Below, in pieces: positions 23,891 through 34,608 of a stretch of 64,000 nt of DNA. A program made the position numbers and the translations under genes. The notes under the pieces were generated by a model, which did not search any database, was not told the DNA's origin, and saw only the letters and a list, made by a program, of their open reading frames with translations. The stretch comes from Brachionus manjavacas. Its lineage: Eukaryota; Rotifera; Eurotatoria; Ploima; Brachionidae. Each line of letters begins with the position of its first letter. Within the stretch, counting starts at the first letter, position 1. The DNA lies in contig JAHQIY010000003.1 of NCBI GenBank assembly GCA_019054805.1, forward strand, positions 8,618,001 to 8,682,000, written 5' to 3'.

Positions 23891-26800
23891 TAATTGTAAC
23901 AATCTTGCAACAGAGGTTATTTCATTCAAAATATTTTCAAAATAAAGGCTGTACGACTCTAAAAATTATCTAAAGGTAAAAACAAGTCAGGGATTGCCTA
24001 TTGGTTTTATCATTTTAAAAAAAAACATAAAATTGAACAGGTCTAATATTTTTTCATTATATAGTATAAAAAATATCAACTAGTTATGGCTTAGAGTAAA
24101 AAAAACATTTGGTCAAGAATTAATTTATTTAAAAAATAATCATCAAGTAGCTAAAAGGAAGGACTAAGTCTTGATGTGACCCACCAACGCTTATTCAAAA
24201 TGATTTTCTAAATAAATACTTTGATTAGAATAATTTTTTTAGTCCTAAGCGTGCTTAATATTTATTTAAATCTGCTAATTGTTAAAAAAGACTAATTGTT
24301 AAAAAATTTTAGAACCTGCTTCCTGATGGAAAAAATCGATTATTAAGCAAAATTCTTATTTAACAAATGATTAGTTGTGTAATCGTAGCTAAAAGCACAT
24401 ATTTTTGCCAAAAAAAACCCTCAGCCAGAAACCTGATATTTTAACGATTGTCAACAGAAAAAAGTTGAAGACAACTATGTTGCTTGTAAATCAAACTAGA
24501 GTTAATAATCACATATTGCATGATATTTGGTCCTAAAAGTCAAGCCGTATAAAATTTTCCAATATTATTTGAATTTAATTTGCGTGCAAAATTCGAAAAA
24601 TGTCATCAAAAATTAATCCTGATTTGACTCTTTAAAACAAACAATTCCTTATCAACTTTTTTGGCACTAGTTAATTAGATTGATGCTCCTAGTTTTAATT
24701 TAGAATTTTTTTTTAATAGTAAAAAGTCTATTTTGCAATAAACAAACACCCAAAATTTGCCCAATTTCATAATGAGTAAAATTGAGCTAATTTTTAACTC
24801 ATATTGATTAAGCTCATGATTTCGATTTGGCAGATTTGTTTTCATAATACATAAAAACACTTAAGAACAAAAGCTCAGATGGCTTAAAAAGAGCATATTA
24901 ATTTTGTTGATTGATAGAATTAAATTTTGAATTTGCCTAATGGAAATGATTGATTTTTGATAAATTAAATGGCGTTAAACAAACTAGGAGAGAAGAAAAA
25001 ATTATCATGAAAATTGAGTCTTCCTCTTAAAGCTTATTTGGGATAATAAAAAAAATTATTCGGAAATATTGACACATCTTAAAGCTAGTTTCATTAACAA
25101 AATCTAATTTCATTTAAAATTATTTTTTTTCAGCTTTTTTGTTTCAATAAATGACTGTATAATAAATTTTAATAAGTAAAATTTTGATCAAAAATGAAAA
25201 TTTAACATGAAATTTTGGTGCAAAATAATAAAAAAAAATCCAAAAAAAAATGAAACGTGGTCTTATGGTATTTTAAATTCAGAATTAAAAAAAAATTTAC
25301 AAAAAATTGTACTCTCGAAATAGTCTTACCTGAATAAATTCGCAATACTTTAAGAATTTCATAAGTCATTATCTGATTTTATAATCAATAGGTCCATGTT
25401 TCGGTTTTTAAATTTATTTTGCAAGTTTTGATTCTAAAATTTTATCAAGAGAGTAAAAAAATATTGCACCTTTATAGATGTCTTTTAATAAAAAAATCAT
25501 ATTATCTAAAATACTGTTAGCCTTTTTTGTTACCTAGGATACGAAAAAAAAAAGAATTTTTTCTCTTGATCTTATTTTAAATCGTGGTTTTTCGAATTTT
25601 TTTCAATTTTTATGAATTTTTAACTTACCTATCATGAAAACCATAAGAGCTAAATATATATTCTTATAAACCATAATTTTAATTCTTGTTTGAGATAAAA
25701 AAAAATAGACAATGAAAAAAATCAACCGGAAAAATTAGATGATTTAATTTTAAGGTTTAAATTATTAAAATGTTTATATTTTTGGGATGATTTAGTTTCC
25801 CCAAATTTTTAAGCAGATAAAACCATTCAGGTGAATTTAAAACATCCAAATTTGGAACTAGATAAATAAAAATTTCAATATTTTAATGTCTTGTTGCAGT
25901 CAAAACACATGTATTCATATATTTTTCAGTTCTCAGTGCTTTATTATGAGAGATTAAGCGTCTTTTTTAATCTTTCTTAGCATAAAATATTGTAAAATTT
26001 ATTTAATTATAATTATTATTATTACTTCTTTGTCTTTATTATTTGTCTAGACTGAGAGAGGCCAATTACTATTAAATAAAGCTTTATGAAATTATCTTTT
26101 ACATTTTCTGTTATAAAGCAGATCACCACAAGAACATAAAAGATTCAAATCAAATAAAAATAGCAGCCTTATTACAGCTTGTATATTCTGTAAAAAAAAT
26201 AGAAATAAATGTTTTATTAAATTTTTTCTTGGTATAAAAAAAAAATCTTGAGTTTTTGAAAATTTATTTTTACCACCTAAAAATTCAAACTTTTCAGATA
26301 AAATTGTACGTAATTTAAAATTAATCTAAAACAGAATCGATCATGTAGATTGGTAGAAAATTTTGTTTAGAAATTCAAAAAGTTTCATTAATATAAATTA
26401 TTAATATGCATAAATTTTGGTAAAAAAATGGATCAACAAAACATCGACTAATTGATCCATGAAAATGAAAAAAAAGTATGTGAAATGATTGAATCAAGTT
26501 AAGGAGTCAAACACGGAGTTATTTTATTTCCCAAATGATCTCTTATCTTATTGTACCAATTGAAATATTGGAGCTTTTATAAATGGTATGAACCTTTCGG
26601 TGAAAGCATAATGTCATGATATAGTGATATTTTCACGCTCGTTTGGCCAGTGTCAAATACTGTCAAAAAATTGAAAATTTTCTCTTTTTATTTAATATCA
26701 TGAAAAATCAAATTCAATCCTACTAGATCAATGTCACTTATTGTACTAAAGAGTAATTTCTGTAACGAAGCAAAATTTTTAATCAATGGTAAAGAAATTC

Positions 26801-27123
26801 CGTAAGTCAAAAGTATTGAGAGTTCAGGTTTCCTCCTACGTGATTTAAATTTATCAATGGTTTTGTAGAAGAAAATTGAAAATTTCATTTTATCTTAGCT
26901 AGTAAGAACTTTGAACAGAAAATGGTTAATTGTCATTAATTTAGAATTTTAAATGATCGTTTAGCAATAGAATTTTTGACATTAATTAATTAAATAATTT
27001 TCTTAATTTACTGTGGTTTGAATCCTTTGGTATTCTTTTTTGTCTATGAGGCTTAAATCTAAAAAATAATAAATGATGAAATATATTGTCCTCTAAGGAA
27101 GTGAGCAATCGAGCGAAAAAACA
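23891..27123. other. gene-free AT-rich region
   Basis: No gene can be supported. Minus-strand frames at 24675-24860 and 26688-26888 (61 and 66 codons) have no recognisable motif and no coding-like composition. No tRNA or tandem repeat was noticed beyond A/T runs. Confidence 0.5.
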
Positions 27124-27600
27124 TCAGAAGGAAAAATGTCTGTAAAAGAAGCTGGATTAACACCAATACAGTAATAAAAAAAAAATTATAAAATAAAATA
27201 AAATAAATGTTCTTAAAAGCTTTTTAAGAACAAAAAATTAAAATCATACAAATAAATTTTTCTTTTTATTACCTCATGTTGGCTGAAATTTGTGGGCTTA
27301 AATGAGAAAAAATGTTGTGAATTTAATAAATTTTCTCAGAATTATTTTGTCTAGTTTTTTAAATCTGAAATCAAAATCATAAAAAAATCATAAAAATCTG
27401 GAGTTGTGGGGGTAAACTTAGGACTTGATTCAATAAAACCTAAAAAACTCTTAATTTTTACTCTGTTCAGTGCAGTGACATGGTCAACGAATTTTTTCAA
27501 AATATCTAGACATTAAAATATAATAATGTAAGGTAAAATTCAAGATATTGGGTGCTAAGAGCGTCTGTCTTTGTTTATAAAGACTCTGACCAGGAATAAA
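27124..27600 (+). repeat. dispersed repeat, copy A
   Basis: About 480 bp beginning TCAGAAGGAAAAATGTCT are nearly repeated at 39149-39727 in the same orientation. Shared landmarks include GAAGCTGGATTAACACCAAT, TACCTCATGTTGGCTGAAAT, GGAGTTGTGGGGGTAAACTT, CAGTGCAGTGACATGGTCAA and GGGTGCTAAGAGCGTCTGTC. Identity in aligned blocks is very high by eye. Relative to copy B it lacks about 41 bp near 27513 and carries a short local AAATCATAAAA duplication. The sequence beyond the ends is unrelated. No terminal inverted repeats or coding potential were seen, so the type of element is unknown. Confidence 0.75.
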
Positions 27601-28220
27601 TTGAAACACACTTAAAAGGCTAAAAAATAGTTTTCCTAGGTTTTCATTAACACAAATTAATATTTTAAATTCAAAAATTCAAATTAAGATAGCGCCCCAC
27701 GCGAACCCTAATTTAATATTGTGAGAATAAAAACTATTGAAAAAACTTGTATCTGATTTTTATTTTCAAGATTAGATTAATTAAAAATTAATTCAAGTTT
27801 ATTGATTGCATGTTGCTTTGTAGCTTGGTTTCAAGATCCACATCTAGAAAGCATAAGCAATCTAGATTGAGAACTAGAAATCGATTTTTTTTTATAATTA
27901 CATCGTTTAACATTATTTCTGGATCGTAAACCGTAAAACTAAAAATAATATTAGACAAAGTTATCAATACATTTCCTGAAACTAAACACAAGTTTTTGTT
28001 ATCGTTTTAAGAAAAATACTTCCTTTGGGTAAGCACAAATAATCTCTCACTTGGCTCTTAAGCCTCTAAGAAAATAAATAAATCCTGAAATCCTAAGGCA
28101 CAAAATGCTCAAGGTATTGATTAAAAAATCAAAATCCTATTAATCAATAATTGATAACAAGAGCTTTGTAAAATTAATAATTATTTCTGGGGCCTCATTC
28201 CATTGTGACAACTAAAATTC

Positions 28221-28625
28221 ATGATCACTTCATTGGAAAGTCAAGCGTTCCCATCAATTAATTTATCTAAGTCAATGAATAAAAGTCCTAATAACGGGCG
28301 AAGACAAAGTTTTCGGACTAAGTTTGTGTTGTCATTGCTTCCCTTAATCAAAAAGTATCATTTGGACAAAAAAATTTTATTCTGGCCCGACTTGGCGAGC
28401 TCTCATTACGCAGAAGCGTCATTGGACTTTATGATCGAAAATTCAATCGATCATGTCGACAAGATGGATAACCCTGCAAATTTGCCTTTTTAAGAATTTG
28501 GTCAATATTCAGAGTGAAAAACCACGAGGATGACTGGGAAGCAAAAACTAAAGTGACAGCGTGAAATCACTCTAATGTCAATACAGACCCTAATGGAAGG
28601 TGTCAAAAGAAAGATTGACAAAAAA
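28221..28625 (+). pseudogene. Tc1/mariner-like transposase remnant
   Basis: The open frame 28221-28493 includes FRTKFVLSLLPLIKKYH, then KILFWPDLASSHYA, then NSIDHVDKMDNPANLPF. These match the second catalytic block of Tc1/mariner transposases (an IIFWPDLAxxHYA-type block, where D is the second catalytic residue, followed by NPPNxPxLRPIE). Past the stop at 28491-28493, other frames give FGQYSE, TRMTGKQKLK and LMSIQTLMEGVKRKIDKK, matching the FWxxLK...NWxAK and LMxGVRxKI tail. The N-terminal DNA-binding part and first catalytic Asp are not recognisable and no terminal repeats were found. Confidence 0.7.
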
Positions 28626-28639
28626 AAATACTTTTTCTA

Positions 28640-29511
28640 AATCTTGATTCCTTAAAAATGAACAAGTTAAGACCTTTTGAAAAAATTCCGGAAAATTTGT
28701 AATCACCTTTCTTTCTTAGACTTGAACCAAAAGGAGCAAATTTATTTTTTTCTAAAAAAAAATTAGACCAAAAGAATTTAATTGAAGTCTAAAAGACTCT
28801 CCATGGAAGCAAGACAGATTATACAGTCTTATTTATTTTAAAAGAAACCCTTTGAATATTATAAGAGCCGAAAATTTTTTTTCCAAATTAAAAATCTCTT
28901 AAAATATTTTAGTTTTGCTTTTAATCTTAAAAAAATTATTGTTTTAGCACATATTTTGTTTGTTTTTCTAATTATAAAAATTTCTTAGCAAGCAGGATAT
29001 GCTGCACCAATTTTTTTGCTAAAAATAGATGAAAGAAAATATTTTGTTAATACGACAAACTTAATAAATAAAACACAAATTAAAAACGAATAAAAAATGT
29101 CTTTAGAGATTTGAGCAATTTGTAAATTGATTAATTAAATTTTTTCAGAGCCATATTTTTTCAGGCTTATCTTGATCACTTCAATATCTCTAGCCAAAAA
29201 GCTGTAATTGGAGTATAAAATAGAATTGAGTATAGAATTATTTATATTAATTAAAAGCAGAAGTCCCAAACGAGTCATTTAACTAGTTCTTTTGAAAAAA
29301 GTCAATATTTTTTATCTATGTGAACATTTTTTTTTAACTTAGAGTGCCCTAAATCATAAACTAGAGTCAGACATATTTATTCCGGGCCTGATAACCTATC
29401 AATCTTTTCGATTTTTTTTAAATTAAAAGTGGTAAATTTCTTTACAATTCTTGGTAAAATGCTTGACAAGTCATGATATCTTGATTTTTTTTAAATGGCT
29501 TTTAATTAGTG
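28640..29511. other. gene-free AT-rich stretch
   Basis: Between the mariner remnant and the Gypsy element I see no open frame, tRNA or repeat of note. The last four bases before the element (29512-29515, ATAA) are the left copy of its target duplication. Confidence 0.5.
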
Positions 29512-29515
29512 ATAA

Positions 29516-29833
29516 TGTTACGGGCCTAAACAATTTATGTCTCTATGTTACTTAGGCCCTAACAAGAATTAAAAGAAATTGTTCTTTTTTTATATTTATT
29601 TAAATAAATGAAAAAGGCCACTTCTAGCCGAAATACAATGTATAAAGAAAAGAATAAAGAAAAAATAATAAAGAAAAATAATAATAATGATGATGCAAAA
29701 ACAAACTGTTTTCACAGTGTTTTATACTTGAAATTCGATTCAGTTTACACTGATCCAATTTCAAGTATAAACTGACTAAACCAAGTTCTTCTTTAAGTTG
29801 AAAGTAGTTGTTGTCATTTAAAGGACTACAACA
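29516..29833 (-). repeat. 3' LTR of the Gypsy element
   Basis: On the plus strand it runs TGTTACGGGCC...GACTACAACA and is the same length as 36401-36718, with no difference I could find. It includes an AT-rich stretch (29580-29690) and one CACAGTG (29713-29719). Confidence 0.93.
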
Positions 29834-29835
29834 TA

Positions 29836-29848
29836 CCTTCCCCCTAAA
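29836..29848 (-). promoter_or_regulatory. polypurine tract
   Basis: On the minus strand TTTAGGGGGAAGG lies two bases before the 3' LTR, the expected position of the plus-strand DNA primer in an LTR retrotransposon. Confidence 0.75.
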
Positions 29849-29881
29849 GAAGACAAAACATTAAATTAACAAAATAACTTA

Positions 29882-30580
29882 TTAGTCTTCGTCACAGTGG
29901 CACGACTCCAATCGTTTTTCCAACACATCAATATCCTTCGCCATCTTTTTGTTGGCCTCACCTATGCTCTCCGCAGCTGCAACAATTCTGGCTTTGTCCT
30001 CCCACAACTCGGCAATTTTCCGCTCTGCCCGCTCCAACGCACCTTTGGTCTTTTTTAAGTCGCTCTGGGCCACCTCTCTCTCTTTCTTCTCTTTCTCCAG
30101 CTCTCCCCTCAACTCCATCACCATTTTTGCCTCTTTGCCTTCCCACAACTCGTTGTGCTTTTTAATATATTTTACCTTCTCACCGTGGTAGTAAACTCTC
30201 TGGTTATCAAATAACCTCAGCTTATTTCCGGATCGATGCCATTGCCCATCCCCGGAACAAACATCGTTCAACTTTGCCAACAATTTCCGATTGTAAAACT
30301 TAATCATATCGTTTATCATTTTTACCGCTTCACGGTGATTTTCGGGTTTATCGAAACGGACAAATGCCACATAAGTTGTCCCGTCGTGTTCCTCGCAATA
30401 TTTCGGTATTTTTACGAGGTCGACTAGGCCCACCATGTCAACAAGGCCCTCAAAAATAACATAGTTACTGATTGCTCTAAATAAGGCATCTTGCGTCGCT
30501 TGTCGATCGGTGCGTTCGGCTTTGCTTGATTTTACTATCGAAACGTTTGTAACATAAATGTCGTAGATTTCGCGTTCCAT
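29882..30580 (-). CDS. Gypsy third ORF: predicted RRM domain plus coiled coil
   Basis: A 232-codon frame between integrase and the 3' LTR, where env sits in env-bearing elements. It has no signal peptide, transmembrane segment or glycoprotein features. The N-terminal half fits an RNA recognition motif: IYVTNVSI near residues 7-14 as RNP2-like strand 1, a helix DALFRAISNYV, a strand VDLVKI, TTYVAFVRF near 69-77 as RNP1-like strand 3, then a helix AVKMINDM. About residues 140-225 are Lys/Glu/Ala-rich heptad-like sequence (MELRGELEKEKKEREVAQSD, AERKIAELWEDKARI) predicted to form a coiled coil, ending CHCDED. The start is the ATG at 30578-30580; the preceding codon is GTG. It is richer in GC than its surroundings. 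RRM plus coiled coil suggests an RNA-binding multimer, loosely like LINE ORF1 proteins. The function is inference. Confidence 0.75.
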   Translation of the reverse strand: MEREIYDIYVTNVSIVKSSKAERTDRQATQDALFRAISNYVIFEGLVDMVGLVDLVKIPKYCEEHDGTTYVAFVRFDKPENHREAVKMINDMIKFYNRKLLAKLNDVCSGDGQWHRSGNKLRLFDNQRVYYHGEKVKYIKKHNELWEGKEAKMVMELRGELEKEKKEREVAQSDLKKTKGALERAERKIAELWEDKARIVAAAESIGEANKKMAKDIDVLEKRLESCHCDED

Positions 30581-30727
30581 CACTGTGCGTTTTAATTTAC
30601 AATTTTATGTAATTTAATTTATTTTAATTTGACTACAATGAAACTATAGAGCATGGATTTTTAGATAATTTTTTAATTTGAAAAATTTTAATTTTACATA
30701 ATTTTTTACATAATTAATTGAAGTTTT

Positions 30728-30729
<2 letters not shown>

Positions 30730-30770
<41 letters not shown>

Positions 30771-30775
30771 TTTTT
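30730..30775 (-). repeat. 46-nt poly(A) tract (sense of element) between pol and the third ORF
   Basis: On the plus strand there are 46 uninterrupted T. In the element's sense direction this is a poly(A) run about 100 nt after the pol stop and about 150 nt before the third ORF. Its length may vary in assembly. Confidence 0.85.
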
Positions 30776-30877
30776 TAACTAAGAATATTTTACAATTTTA
30801 ATTTATCAAATAATAATAATTACTTTAATGGTAATTAAGCCTTTCTGGTACTCTTCTTTGCCTTATAGGGCGTTTGT

Positions 30878-32824
30878 TTATGATGGTCGAGTCAGTAATT
30901 TTTTGTTCTTCAGTAGAGTCACTGTGACTGCTGACGACCCTGGAATTTGTTCGTACTTGTTCGTTCTCGGTTGTCTCAGCCGTGGAACTTGTTGATTCCG
31001 TCTCAGTTTCACAATTCTGAATTTTCGTTTTCCATCTCGGATTACTTGGATTTTTCTTATACGCTCTTTTGGCTTAGAACCACCATGCTCAATCTTTTCG
31101 CTCTCTGACTCCTCACTAATTTTTTTAAGTGGAATACCACCGTGATAATATAATTTGAGTCTATTTTTATGTAATTGCTTGATTTTTGCCTTTGGATTTG
31201 AAGCCAAACGTATTAAATAATCGCATTTATTTTCATTTTTCCCTACAATTACGTACGGTCCATAGTACTTGTGTGCCAAACCGTGGGATACACCTTTTTT
31301 CAATTTTGGATGGTCAGTTAAAACAAAATCTCCGATATTGTACTCAAACTTTTTAATTTTGCGATCATGATCTAGTTTTGCTTTTTCCATCCTCATGTCT
31401 CGATTCTGTTGTACAGTTTTATAACTTTTCGTTAATTTTTCTTTTGTCTCTTCCAAATATTTTTTAGCTATTTCCGGTGTATTTTTTGCTAAAAGTTCTT
31501 CGCAATCTTCTAAAACAGTAATTTCACTGTGATTATCGACAATTTTGAACTCTCGTAAAATTGGTAATCGATCATGAACATCATTATTTGGAAAAACTAC
31601 ATCAATGGGTATTCTTGGGCGTCTTCCAAACATCATCTCAAACGGTGTTTGTTTGGTTACACTGTGAACAGCTGTATTATAAGCAAATGCAAATTTTTTT
31701 AAGTTCAAATCCCAATCATTCTGGTCTTCATCAATATAAGCCTTAATCATGTTTTTTATGGTCTGGATGGATCGTTCACTTTGGCCATCACATTGTGGGT
31801 GAAAAGGAGTTGTCTTTAACTTTTTAATGTCCAAGTGTTCGTAAATTAGGTCCATCAGTTTTGATTGGTACTGTTTACCTCCATCAGAAAATACTGCCTC
31901 GGGTACACCATACGTGCATGACCACTCGTCAACCACGTTGTATGCAATTTGTGGTGCTTTTGTATCTTGTAGTGCATAAAGCTCTATAAATTTTGTGAAT
32001 GAATCACAAATAATTTGTATATTTGTATTGCCTCTTGCTGTTTTTTTAAATGGGCCTGTCAAATCGGTTGTTATAATTTGGTTTGGCCTACACGGTGTTA
32101 AATATAACATCTCCGCCAGTCGTTTGGGTTGTGTATTCTTTGTTTTTTGGCAAATATCACACTTTTTTATGCATTCTTTGATGTTTTCTTTAAGTAGTGG
32201 TCTATAAAAACGATCTGTAATTTTGCTTGTTGTTTTTGATTTGCCAAGATGACCATTAAAAACTGATGAATGCACTTGTTCTATAACTTTCTCAACCATA
32301 TTTTTTGGCAAAACAAACTGTGTGATTTTGTAACCATTACGATCTTCACTGTGACGGTACAAAATTCCATCTTGTATAAACAAATTCTCAAATTGTCTAA
32401 ACAATATTCTTCTAGTAACATTTTCGAAAATTAATATTTTTGGTTTTTTATCACCGTGATGTTCAATCAAATCTTTAATCCACAACAGGTCTTCATCCTT
32501 TTCTTGCTCCTGAACCCATTCGATGCTTAATTTATCAACACTCTCGACACTTTGCCAATTTGGTTCAGGTTGGACTTGTTCTACATCATGAACACTTTTA
32601 TTATTTTCGGTGCTTTTCTGACCATCCGTTTCACTGTCAAAAATCAAATCATGATTCTCTTCTCTTATTGGTGCGACTAGATTATCGTGATAATCAAACT
32701 CTTCAGACTCAACTAAATTTTCATCGGGTAATCTTGACAACATGTCGGCAACGACGTTGTCTTTTCCTGGTTTGTAGACAATTTCAAAATTGTAAATAGA
32801 TAATCGTAATAACCAACGTTCCAA
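30878..32824 (-). CDS. pol: Gypsy pol, distal part: end of RNase H and integrase
   Basis: This frame begins at a TTG with ERWLLRLSIYNFEIVYKPGK and NVVADMLSRL, the usual end of Gypsy RNase H, so it is a continuation of the upstream pol frame and not a separate gene. The integrase follows: an HHCC zinc-binding region (HSSVFNGHLG ... CIKKCDIC), then a DDE core with IITTDLTGP, VFSDGGKQYQS and GQSERSIQ supplying the two Asp and the Glu. A C-terminal GDFVLTDHP...KYYGPYVIV is a GPY/F-type module. It is 648 codons without internal stop. It integrates element cDNA; the Lys/Arg-rich C-terminus may bind DNA. Upstream and downstream frames are offset by one base near 32834-32852. Confidence 0.92.
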   Translation of the reverse strand: MERWLLRLSIYNFEIVYKPGKDNVVADMLSRLPDENLVESEEFDYHDNLVAPIREENHDLIFDSETDGQKSTENNKSVHDVEQVQPEPNWQSVESVDKLSIEWVQEQEKDEDLLWIKDLIEHHGDKKPKILIFENVTRRILFRQFENLFIQDGILYRHSEDRNGYKITQFVLPKNMVEKVIEQVHSSVFNGHLGKSKTTSKITDRFYRPLLKENIKECIKKCDICQKTKNTQPKRLAEMLYLTPCRPNQIITTDLTGPFKKTARGNTNIQIICDSFTKFIELYALQDTKAPQIAYNVVDEWSCTYGVPEAVFSDGGKQYQSKLMDLIYEHLDIKKLKTTPFHPQCDGQSERSIQTIKNMIKAYIDEDQNDWDLNLKKFAFAYNTAVHSVTKQTPFEMMFGRRPRIPIDVVFPNNDVHDRLPILREFKIVDNHSEITVLEDCEELLAKNTPEIAKKYLEETKEKLTKSYKTVQQNRDMRMEKAKLDHDRKIKKFEYNIGDFVLTDHPKLKKGVSHGLAHKYYGPYVIVGKNENKCDYLIRLASNPKAKIKQLHKNRLKLYYHGGIPLKKISEESESEKIEHGGSKPKERIRKIQVIRDGKRKFRIVKLRRNQQVPRLRQPRTNKYEQIPGSSAVTVTLLKNKKLLTRPS

Positions 32825-34574
32825 TCTTGGATGCGTATCTTTTTCTTTTTATCCATGTAAGTGGTAAATGGTCGGTTTTCACCGTGAAAAATTTACCGTA
32901 AAGATATTGGTGGAAGTACTCGATTGACATAACTACCGCCAATAATTCTTTCTCGGTTGTGGAGTAGTTTTTTTGAGCGGCGGTGTAATTCCGCGAAAAA
33001 TAAGCAATAGGACGGTTAATGTCATCAACACTTTGCTCAAGCACTGCTCCATAACCATACTCACACGCATCAGTGATGAGAATCATTTGTTCGCTAAAAT
33101 TGGGTAATGCAAGTACTAATTTGCTGCACAAAATTTTTCTTAATTTTAGGAAATTTTCCTCCGCTTTACTGTTCCAAACGAGCACAACTTTTTTTCCATC
33201 AACTGCACCATTTTTCTTTCTTAGTTTGCTCGGAACATTTTTTAAGTCCATTAGGTCGTACAACGGTTTAGTTACCTGAGCATATTTTTTAATAAATCGC
33301 CTGTAATAATTGGCAACTCCTAACCAAGATTGCAGTTCTTTCACTGTGACTGGTTTTGGTTTCAACTCTAAACACTTTGCGCGGTTTGGGTTTGGTTTTA
33401 TTTGATTTTTGGTGATGACGTTTCCTAATAATTCAATTTGAAAAGCCAGTGGAACGCTTTTCTCTAACGAAATTTTTAATGAATTATTTTTCAATGTTTC
33501 GACCACGTCCATCACAGTGGTTATGTGTGTTTTTAATCCATATTTTTGTGTGTTGGTAAAAACAATACAATCATCCAAAAATACCCCGAAAATTCTTTTC
33601 TTAATGAATTCACCAAAAACTTTTTCCATAAATTTTTGAAACTTTGCTGGTGCAATTTTTATTCCCATTGGCATGTAAATATATTCAAAAACTCCAAATT
33701 CACATATAAAAGCTGTTGCTTCAATACTGTCGTGGTGAACTGGTATCTGGTGGTAAGCTGACTTTAGATCGATTTTGGTAAACAAATCGGCATCTGTCAT
33801 CATGTTATATAAGTCATTTATTGATGGAAGTGGTTGATTATCGTCCTTAATGACTCTATTTAATTCCTTGTAGTCAACTGTGATTCGTATGCCACCGTTT
33901 GGTTTGTCAACCACTCTGATTGGAAAGCACCACGGGCTTTTGCTCGGGCGAATAATACCTGCTTGAACTTGACTCTCAATTTCCTGCCGTACTTTGTTTT
34001 TCAAATTCCACGGCAAGGGTCTGCATTTGCATCGTATCGGTTTCTGATTCGGGTCGATAAAATCAATTTTAAATGTGAAACCATGATTTTTTCCTGGGAT
34101 CAAATCAATTAGAGACTTTGCAGCAACTTCTTTAAAACTTTCCTTAATCAGCTCTTCTGCATTTTCGAATTCTTCTCTTTTCAAAAACGATTCTGGTTCA
34201 TCCATTTTTACTGTGTTTGAATCACTAAAAGTATCGCTGTCCAATTCCGAATCGCTTGGTCCAAGGTTTGCTTTTGAGCCCTCTGTATTCACCGTGACCA
34301 ACGCTCTATCTAACATCTTTTCTCGAAAAATGCTCTCCAATTCAAAACTGTCCTCTTTTTCATCCCAAAATTTTTGTCTGTCTTCGGATTTTTCCGTTTT
34401 GAAATCATTAAAAAATTTATTTAAATTTACTCTTAGTTGACTTTTTAGCTGAAAATTGTCAATTTTTATTTGATTTCTATTGCGATTCGCTTCACCTTGG
34501 TCGCGAAATTCGCTCTTATTATCTTCTGGTTTCACTTCAGACTCTACGGACTCAATAAAATTTGAATCTCTCAA
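32784..34574 (-). CDS. pol: Gypsy pol, proximal part: reverse transcriptase and RNase H
   Basis: 596 codons. After an acidic N-terminal linker the reverse transcriptase runs from about residue 155 (LIPGKNHGFTFKIDF), with IRPSKSPWCFPIRVVDKPNG, TVDYKELNRV, DLFTKIDLKSAYHQI, MPMGIKIAPAKFQ and the active site GVFLDDC, an F-L-D-D form of YxDD. RNase H follows (ILITDACEYGYGAVLEQ, STTEKELLAVV, VKTDHLPLTW). It then runs out of frame in an A-rich stretch; the homologous continuation is one base offset in the next frame. The listed first codon is TTG and the frame is open upstream to a TAA overlapping the end of gag, in the +1 frame relative to gag. Translation by frameshifting across that roughly 30-nt overlap is therefore more likely than independent initiation. 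Confidence 0.92.
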   Translation of the reverse strand: MRDSNFIESVESEVKPEDNKSEFRDQGEANRNRNQIKIDNFQLKSQLRVNLNKFFNDFKTEKSEDRQKFWDEKEDSFELESIFREKMLDRALVTVNTEGSKANLGPSDSELDSDTFSDSNTVKMDEPESFLKREEFENAEELIKESFKEVAAKSLIDLIPGKNHGFTFKIDFIDPNQKPIRCKCRPLPWNLKNKVRQEIESQVQAGIIRPSKSPWCFPIRVVDKPNGGIRITVDYKELNRVIKDDNQPLPSINDLYNMMTDADLFTKIDLKSAYHQIPVHHDSIEATAFICEFGVFEYIYMPMGIKIAPAKFQKFMEKVFGEFIKKRIFGVFLDDCIVFTNTQKYGLKTHITTVMDVVETLKNNSLKISLEKSVPLAFQIELLGNVITKNQIKPNPNRAKCLELKPKPVTVKELQSWLGVANYYRRFIKKYAQVTKPLYDLMDLKNVPSKLRKKNGAVDGKKVVLVWNSKAEENFLKLRKILCSKLVLALPNFSEQMILITDACEYGYGAVLEQSVDDINRPIAYFSRNYTAAQKNYSTTEKELLAVVMSIEYFHQYLYGKFFTVKTDHLPLTWIKRKRYASKIGTLVITIIYLQF

Positions 34575-34608
34575 ATTTTCGATTAAACATTGACGTTGTA
34601 AGTAAGAA

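Noticed and set aside
29882-30580. Third Gypsy ORF as an env gene
   Set aside because: No signal peptide, transmembrane segment, fusion peptide or Cys-rich ectodomain; it looks like RRM plus coiled coil.
30878-32824. Integrase frame as a separate gene with its own start
   Set aside because: It begins at TTG inside conserved RNase H sequence, so it is the downstream side of a frame break in pol.
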